Shown here: positions 6,001-7,977 of the stretch, piece by piece | How the letters are laid out: each line of letters starts with the position of its first letter | Numbering within the stretch: the stretch's first letter is position 1 | Source of the DNA: Dehalococcoidia bacterium UBA3254 | GTDB taxonomy: Bacteria > Chloroflexota > Dehalococcoidia > Dehalococcoidales > UBA3254 | Assembly (NCBI GenBank): GCA_002362735.1 | Contig: DEUU01000184.1 | Location: 1 to 7,977, forward strand | Length of the DNA: 7,977 bases | Reading direction: 5' to 3' | Made by a program: the position numbers and the translations under genes | The notes under the pieces: model-generated | Databases searched by the model: none | What the model was told of the DNA's origin: nothing | Seen by the model: the letters and a program-made list of their open reading frames with translations, nothing else

Positions 6001-7977
6001 TCATACCTTCTATGTAAAAGCTAAAGATTTAGCCGGCAATGAGGATGCTACTCCAGCATCCTGGACCTGGACCATTCACACGATTCCCCCAACGGTAACT
6101 GATGCCAATATCTCTCTTAGCGGGAATTCTGGTACCGGTGGAGCCTTCAAGATAGGTGATACCGTCACCGCCACCTGGAACAATACCGCCGGTGGTGATA
6201 ATAACACCGATATCTCTTCAGTAAAGGTTAATTTTACCGCCTTTGGCGGTGGAGCGGCAGTCTCTGCCACTAATTCATCGAACACCTGGAGGGCTACCTT
6301 TGCTATAGTAGCCGGGTCCATTGATGGTATCAATAAGAACGTGAGCGTTACCGCCACCGATACTGCAGGAAACACCACTACCACGGCAGACACTACCAAT
6401 GCCACGGTGGATAACATCGCTCCGGTAGTAACCGATGCCAAGATTTCTATCAGTGCGGGAAGCGGTACCGGCGGGGCTTTCAAGATAGGTGATACCGTCA
6501 CCGCCACCTGGAACAATACTGCTGCCGGTGATAGTAACACCGATACCATTTCCTCAGTAACAGTAGACTTCAGCCAGTTTGGTGGAGGTAGTGCGGTAAC
6601 AGCATCCAACTCAGCTGGAATCTGGACTGCCAGTTACATCATTACCGCGGGATCTATAGACGCTACAACCAGGAATGTCAGTGTCACCGCCACCGACAAT
6701 GCGGGGAATACCAAAAACACGGCAGACACTACCAATGCCACGGTGGATAATATTGCACCTACAGTAAGCCTGTCATCCATCGAAAGCAGTCCCACCATGG
6801 CAACAAAAATCCATATGACAGTTCAATTCAGCGAGGCAGTCACGGGGTTCGATGCCAGTGATATCATTGTGAGCAACGGAACCAAAGGTAGCTTTGCTGC
6901 AGTAGATGGGGATACCTATACTTTCCAAATCACTCCCACAGCCGGAGGTGCAGTTACTGCGGATATTAATGCCGGAGCTGCCCAGGATGACGCTGGCAAT
7001 GGCAACACCGCCGCTCCTCAATTCAGCATAACCTACACTCCATTCCCTGGCCCTGCGGTTGCATCCCCCGTGATGGTAAAAACCTTTGGTGCCTCTACCA
7101 GCCATAATGTGGATATTCCGGCGGTGAATGCAGGAGATTTGCTGATTGTTTTATTTGCCAATGATGCCTTTAATTATGAAAGTGTTACACCACCTGCAAA
7201 CTGGCAATTACTCAGCACAGGAACTGCTGCAAACTCAAATTATGTGAGATTATCTGTCTTTTATAAGATAGTGACTGAAAATGCCGGTGCTACGCCTGTA
7301 GATTTTGCAACATCGGGCAGCAGAGCAGCTGTATCACAGGTTTACAGGATTACCAATTGGCACGGCACAAGCATTCCGGAATTTTCCTATGCCACAAATT
7401 CCCCCGCTACTGCTAGCAATACTCCCGATCCTCCTTCCTTAACTCCAACGTGGGGATCGGCAGACACTCTATGGATAGCAGTTGCATCTAGCTATGGTGA
7501 AGATGCAACGTCAGGTTATCCAAGTTATCCGACTAACTATACAGATAACCAAACGTACACTTCAGTATATGCGTCAGCTAGTTTGGGTAATTGTAAGCTA
7601 TTATCAGCGAGCAGGCCATATTCTGGCCCTACACAGGACCCGGGAACATTTTCCACCGGCGCTCCTGCTCATAACTGGGCTGCTTATACTTTGGCGGTTA
7701 GGCCGGTAGATAACATCACCAGTATCGCCATAACCACCCCGCCTAGCAAGACCGCTTATATTGCTGGCCAGGTCTTTGACCCCGCCGGTATGGTGGTCAC
7801 CGCCTCCTACAACGATGGCTCCTCTGCAGCGGTCACCGCCTATACCTACGCTCCCACTGGAGCCTTAGCCACGACGGATACGAAGATCACTGTCAGCTAT
7901 GAAGGAAAGACCGCCGACCAGACCATCAGCGTCTCAGCCAAGGAGCTGACGGGTATCGCCATAACCACCCCGCCTAG
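3026..7977 (+). CDS. Giant secreted multidomain surface protein (beta-helix plus Ig-like repeats), 3' end outside window
   Basis: This frame has no stop from the start codon to the window end (1650 complete codons), which I checked codon by codon. Residues 1-32 form a signal peptide: K4/R8, a hydrophobic core, and APASA before cleavage. Then come: a beta-sandwich-like module (33-193); an InlB-B-type repeat (197-271; SGYHFVNWTAP, TFTMPAQAVTVTANF); a second beta-sandwich-like module (278-431); a right-handed parallel beta-helix (435-924) opening with IYVDADATTGSNNGSSWANA and closing with GSPCIDAG...MGAYEYPV; an Ig-like domain with WSAW and GSHTFYVKAKDLAGN (926-1018); two near-identical Ig-like repeats (1022-1132, 1133-1244); a Big_12-like domain (1245-1338; VTGFDASDI, DDAGNGN); an unassigned surface module (1339-1561); and Big_3-type repeats from 1566. 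The role is probably adhesion or cell-surface interaction, possibly binding polysaccharide. No catalytic site or cell-wall anchor is visible, and any anchor would lie beyond the window. The leader terminator suggests conditional expression. Confidence 0.92.
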   Translation, partial: MSTKVALRILNVLLSLIIGLTLIFTFAAPASAAAVIDQYYVDGTSSTFVNNPGYNAWTSIGQTFTAGMTGNLEKVSMDFSREGEVSITLYIYAVNGSGFPTGDPLATTTGTVHFIGYPSWQDFTFTTPAQVTTGTKYALVVTYPWAPSHFGFDQSSTGTNPYTGGTALTFEYYDGYWSQRNWDFNFKTWVNTPPATYSLTMAVSPDSGGTATDNTNTSPYAEGASVIISATPESGYHFVNWTAPAGSFTSNTSASTTFTMPAQAVTVTANFAPNPGIANYAPNRTIGYGGGTAISLPDAGRIVDGNFTWFGNGGAYVVYGFPDLGIPPGQTIEGIEVIITGFRDPNSTRNFDVSLWNTSGNPDAYSSIQTAIMPDLYSNQTAVTKGGPTDKWGKTWASADFDSATFQILIQGSSGQGSAELNGVSIKVYYTDSPVIYVDADATTGSNNGSSWANAYTDLQFALSAATSGKQIWVAAGTYKPTSVGDRNATFSMKSGVPIYGGFAGSEDTLSARDWQTNQTILSGDIGITGDKTDNSYRVVTANSTASNILSRGTVLDGFIIEGGYANDTAGSICSGAGMYLTHDGSGNSMAINNILFRSNETVGFYNYTSEIMYNSTGGAMYINGSPVLNDVTFETNTASGIMAYGGAIYLFGGSPVLNNVSFGNNQTQRTEEGGEAYGGAIFIRDGYVDTLSINRAEFYTNSADCGGAIYIDYSALHDGHLYITNAEFRNNNALFGGGAIYEEYMNDLIIVNALFLANQSTNDDPLVNTLGGAIFMSGPAEFINTTFVKNQSDRGGAIYSSDAHVDLKNSILYYNVADPEFYPDVQLYGIGTFSVDHCDYDPAKSNTTPTITDCINSIPGFVSTGDVGWDYNLSTGSPCIDAGYNEAVPAGVTIDLAGNPRIVDGPDVDTTAIVDMGAYEYPVTDTTAPETNIFNLPSILTNSTSASFGYTGSDSITAKADLVYSYHLDSAAWSAWTASTGVNYGGLSPGSHTFYVKAKDLAGNEDATPASWTWTIHTIPPTVTDANISLSGNSGTGGAFKIGDTVTATWNNTAGGDNNTDISSVKVNFTAFGGGAAVSATNSSNTWRATFAIVAGSIDGINKNVSVTATDTAGNTTTTADTTNATVDNIAPVVTDAKISISAGSGTGGAFKIGDTVTATWNNTAAGDSNTDTISSVTVDFSQFGGGSAVTASNSAGIWTASYIITAGSIDATTRNVSVTATDNAGNTKNTADTTNATVDNIAPTVSLSSIESSPTMATKIHMTVQFSEAVTGFDASDIIVSNGTKGSFAAVDGDTYTFQITPTAGGAVTADINAGAAQDDAGNGNTAAPQFSITYTPFPGPAVASPVMVKTFGASTSHNVDIPAVNAGDLLIVLFANDAFNYESVTPPANWQLLSTGTAANSNYVRLSVFYKIVTENAGATPVDFATSGSRAAVSQVYRITNWHGTSIPEFSYATNSPATASNTPDPPSLTPTWGSADTLWIAVASSYGEDATSGYPSYPTNYTDNQTYTSVYASASLGNCKLLSASRPYSGPTQDPGTFSTGAPAHNWAAYTLAVRPVDNITSIAITTPPSKTAYIAGQVFDPAGMVVTASYNDGSSAAVTAYTYAPTGALATTDTKITVSYEGKTADQTISVSAKELTGIAITTPP
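4877..5422 (+). repeat. Seven GGA(I/M) beta-helix coil repeats within the surface protein
   Basis: GGAM or GGAI tetrapeptides are encoded at 4877, 4961, 5060, 5144, 5237, 5339 and 5411, spaced 24 to 34 residues apart. They alternate with F-x-x-N motifs (FETN, FGNN, FYTN, FRNN, FLAN, FVKN). This is the pattern of polymorphic outer-membrane-protein (Chlam_PMP) and beta-helix repeats, each pair contributing a turn of a right-handed solenoid. DNA similarity between copies is low, so the repeat is protein-level and old rather than a recent duplication. No autotransporter barrel is seen within the window. Confidence 0.85.
6089..6757 (+). repeat. Tandem pair of ~111-residue Ig-like repeats, near-identical in segments
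   Basis: The two units begin at 6089 (PTVTDANISL) and 6422 (PVVTDAKISI), 333 bases apart. A 41-base segment is identical between 6146-6186 and 6479-6519, and a 33-base segment between 6382-6414 and 6718-6750. The second offset is 336 because unit 2 has one extra codon (DTIS versus DIS). Each unit ends in VSVTATD-AGNT and ADTTNATVDNIAP. The units have diverged strongly between the conserved blocks, so exchange or selection has kept only parts alike. Confidence 0.93.
7721..7977 (+). repeat. Big_3-type 77-residue repeat, one full copy and the start of a second
   Basis: The full copy runs from 7721 to 7951 and encodes SIAITTPPSKTAYIAGQVFD... through VSYEGKTADQTISVSAKELT, typical of bacterial Ig-like group 3 domains. 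The next copy begins at 7952 with GIAITTPPS. The 25 bases at 7722-7746 recur exactly at 7953-7977, a period of 231 bases or 77 codons. The window ends inside this repeat, so the number of copies is unknown. Confidence 0.9.

Noticed and set aside
6076..6609. 177-residue minus-strand ORF
   Set aside because: It lies wholly antisense to the Ig-like repeats of the surface protein and itself looks internally repeated only because the sense strand is. No start signal or recognisable domain is seen.
6773..7105. 110-residue minus-strand ORF
   Set aside because: It is antisense to a well-supported Big_12-like domain, and its composition is not like a real protein.
7482..7709. 75-residue plus-strand ORF
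   Set aside because: It is an out-of-frame shadow inside the surface-protein gene, with no ribosome-binding site or domain.
1..7977. CRISPR array, insertion sequence, tRNA or rRNA
   Set aside because: No evenly spaced short direct repeats with unique spacers, transposase-like frame, terminal inverted repeats or cloverleaf sequence was seen. The only long direct repeats are in-frame protein repeats.

Overview
The window carries four protein-coding genes, all on the plus strand, and no stretch longer than about 260 bases lacks a gene. Base composition is moderate. The mix of genes suggests an environmental, probably anaerobic, Chloroflexota-like bacterium: a multi-pass sensor kinase with a NarL-type regulator, a small receiver-like protein, and a huge secreted mosaic protein. 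This assignment is tentative, because no rRNA, tRNA or universal marker gene is present.

Region 1 (1-2222) is a translationally coupled two-component system. A membrane histidine kinase (multi-TM sensor, PAS, HisKA_3-type H-box, HATPase_c) is cut by the left edge of the window. It overlaps by four bases (ATGA) a NarL/FixJ-type response regulator with an intact receiver and LuxR-type HTH.

Region 2 (2223-2765) begins with an AT-rich intergenic stretch in which one central segment can pair with either of two flanking copies of ACTATCT. It is followed by a 115-residue protein that looks like a lone receiver domain lacking the acidic pocket and the conserved Lys (a pseudo-receiver).

Region 3 (2766-3025) is a leader containing a convincing intrinsic terminator directly upstream of the next gene. 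It also holds a possible competing pairing that would disrupt that terminator. It therefore looks like an attenuator or riboswitch-like element, but I could not match it to a known class.

Region 4 (3026-7977, running off the right edge) is one uninterrupted reading frame of at least 1650 codons with no stop in the window. It encodes a secreted cell-surface protein. In order it has: signal peptide, beta-sandwich-like module, InlB-B-type repeat, second beta-sandwich-like module, right-handed beta-helix with seven GGA(I/M) and F-x-x-N repeats, several bacterial Ig-like domains including a near-identical ~111-residue tandem pair, another surface module, and the start of a Big_3-type 77-residue repeat array. 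The window ends exactly inside the second copy of that repeat, as an assembly break at a repeat would.

A plausible but unproven reading is that the membrane kinase and regulator sense an envelope or environmental cue, and that the downstream adhesin-like protein is costly and gated by premature termination in its leader. The pseudo-receiver between them may be an accessory regulator.
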